Origin: Paraburkholderia polaris
GTDB taxonomy: Bacteria > Pseudomonadota > Gammaproteobacteria > Burkholderiales > Burkholderiaceae
Direction: 5' to 3'
DNA: 64,000 nucleotides
NCBI RefSeq assembly: GCF_012927345.1
Contig: NZ_JABBGJ010000005.1
Span: 186,001-250,000, forward strand
Shown here piece by piece: positions 63,514 to 64,000 of the stretch (the stretch's first letter is position 1; every line of letters starts with the position of its first letter). The notes under the pieces were generated by a model that saw only the letters and a program-made list of their open reading frames with translations, made no database searches and was not told the origin of the DNA. Position numbers and translations under genes: made by a program.

Positions 63514-64000
63514 ATGAAGAAATTCCTGAGCACCACCGGCTTCGTTCTCGCGTGCGTTGCCCCGTCGATCGCTGCCCATGCAGCAGGCACCTTGAATCTG
63601 TATATCTGGTCCGGCTATATCGCGCCGGACCTGATTGCCCAGTTCCAGCAACAGAGCGGCATCAAGGTCAACATCGACAACTACGATTCCGAAGAGACGC
63701 TGCTGGCGAAGCTCAAGCAGGGCGGGGCAGGTTATGACATCGCCGTGACCAACCAGGCGATGATCCCGGTGTTCGTGCGCGAGGGCCTGATCGACAAAAT
63801 CGATGCAGCAAATATCCCCGGCTACGGCAACATCACCGCACGCTTTCGCAAGCCGCAATGGGATCCGACCGGCGAATATTCGGTTCCTTATCTGTGGGGC
63901 ACGATGAACTTTGCCGTCGATACCAGCGTATATAGCGGTGACATCAACACGCTGAAATTGCTGTTCAATCCGCCGGCGCCGCTGCAAGGCAAGATCAATA
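63514..64000 (+). CDS. potD: PotD-type polyamine-binding protein, N-terminal part
   Basis: The first 162 residues are present; the gene runs off the right edge. A signal peptide (KKFLSTTGFVLACVAPSIAA, cleavage near residue 24) is followed by TLNLYIWSGYIAPDLIAQFQ, a PotD/PotF-like start. YDSEETLLAKLKQGGAGYDI is the family's hinge region. It delivers the substrate to PotB/PotC in the periplasm. GGAG lies 7 nt before the ATG. Confidence 0.9.
   Translation, partial: MKKFLSTTGFVLACVAPSIAAHAAGTLNLYIWSGYIAPDLIAQFQQQSGIKVNIDNYDSEETLLAKLKQGGAGYDIAVTNQAMIPVFVREGLIDKIDAANIPGYGNITARFRKPQWDPTGEYSVPYLWGTMNFAVDTSVYSGDINTLKLLFNPPAPLQGKIN

Overview
The window reads as a stretch of a high-GC betaproteobacterial genome, most likely a Burkholderia sensu lato (Paraburkholderia-like) replicon. 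The support is the codon and base composition, DUF4148 and host-attachment family proteins, a second IF-1 gene with an arginine/glycine tail, a cyanide-insensitive-type cytochrome bd pair, a GCAAAGAAAG-type intergenic element I associate with this group, and the mix of MocR, LysR, IclR and AraC regulators. Both ends are cut inside transporter genes: a rhamnose-type binding protein at the left and a PotD-like binding protein at the right. No rRNA, tRNA or CRISPR array was seen.

Region 1 (1-14.5 kb) looks like a stress and low-oxygen block. It has small conserved proteins (host-attachment family and three unknowns), a cysteine-free DksA/TraR-like protein, and a ClpG/ClpK-type disaggregase with an N-terminal Cys motif. 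A YdeP-type molybdopterin oxidoreductase, cytochrome bd subunits CydA/CydB, a bestrophin-like channel and moaA-moaE-moaD follow, so a Mo enzyme sits beside part of its own cofactor pathway. Region 2 (14.5-21.4 kb) is the most unusual. A MocR regulator is followed by an encapsulin/DyP-peroxidase nanocompartment operon whose cargo carries a C-terminal targeting peptide. The operon lies between two LysR genes that are about 93% identical over their first 260 residues. The second LysR runs in frame into a DUF1269-like membrane protein.

Region 3 (21.5-30 kb) holds a SnoaL-like protein, an untracked 48-residue membrane protein, the nitrate-sensing pair NasS/NasT, a CynX-type MFS carrier divergent from an FCD-type GntR regulator with twin operators, infA2, and a DauR-like regulator with an OsmC protein. 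Region 4 (30-34 kb) is a putrescine block (puuB, puuR, puuA) with repeated operator-like dyads. Region 5 (33.8-45.8 kb) has small proteins, a ferredoxin, a secreted PIG-L deacetylase, an AcoR-like sigma-54 activator, an NCS2 purine permease, an NfeD/slipin pair and an AraC regulator.

Region 6 (45.8-53.8 kb) is a valine/isobutyrate catabolic operon: acyl-CoA dehydrogenase, acyl-CoA synthetase, mmsA, mmsB, enoyl-CoA hydratase and hydroxyisobutyryl-CoA hydrolase. It is driven from a divergent promoter with AraC-type direct repeats. It carries two arrays of a 49-bp hairpin repeat, one in front of the synthetase and one in front of mmsB. The stems of the two arrays differ by compensatory changes. 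Region 7 (54-64 kb) has an MFS exporter, a siderophore-interacting reductase and its likely YqjI-type metal-responsive PadR repressor with a repetitive His-rich N-terminus. A scar with an integrase remnant follows, then a double-IclR regulator divergent from a spermidine/putrescine-type ABC transporter operon.
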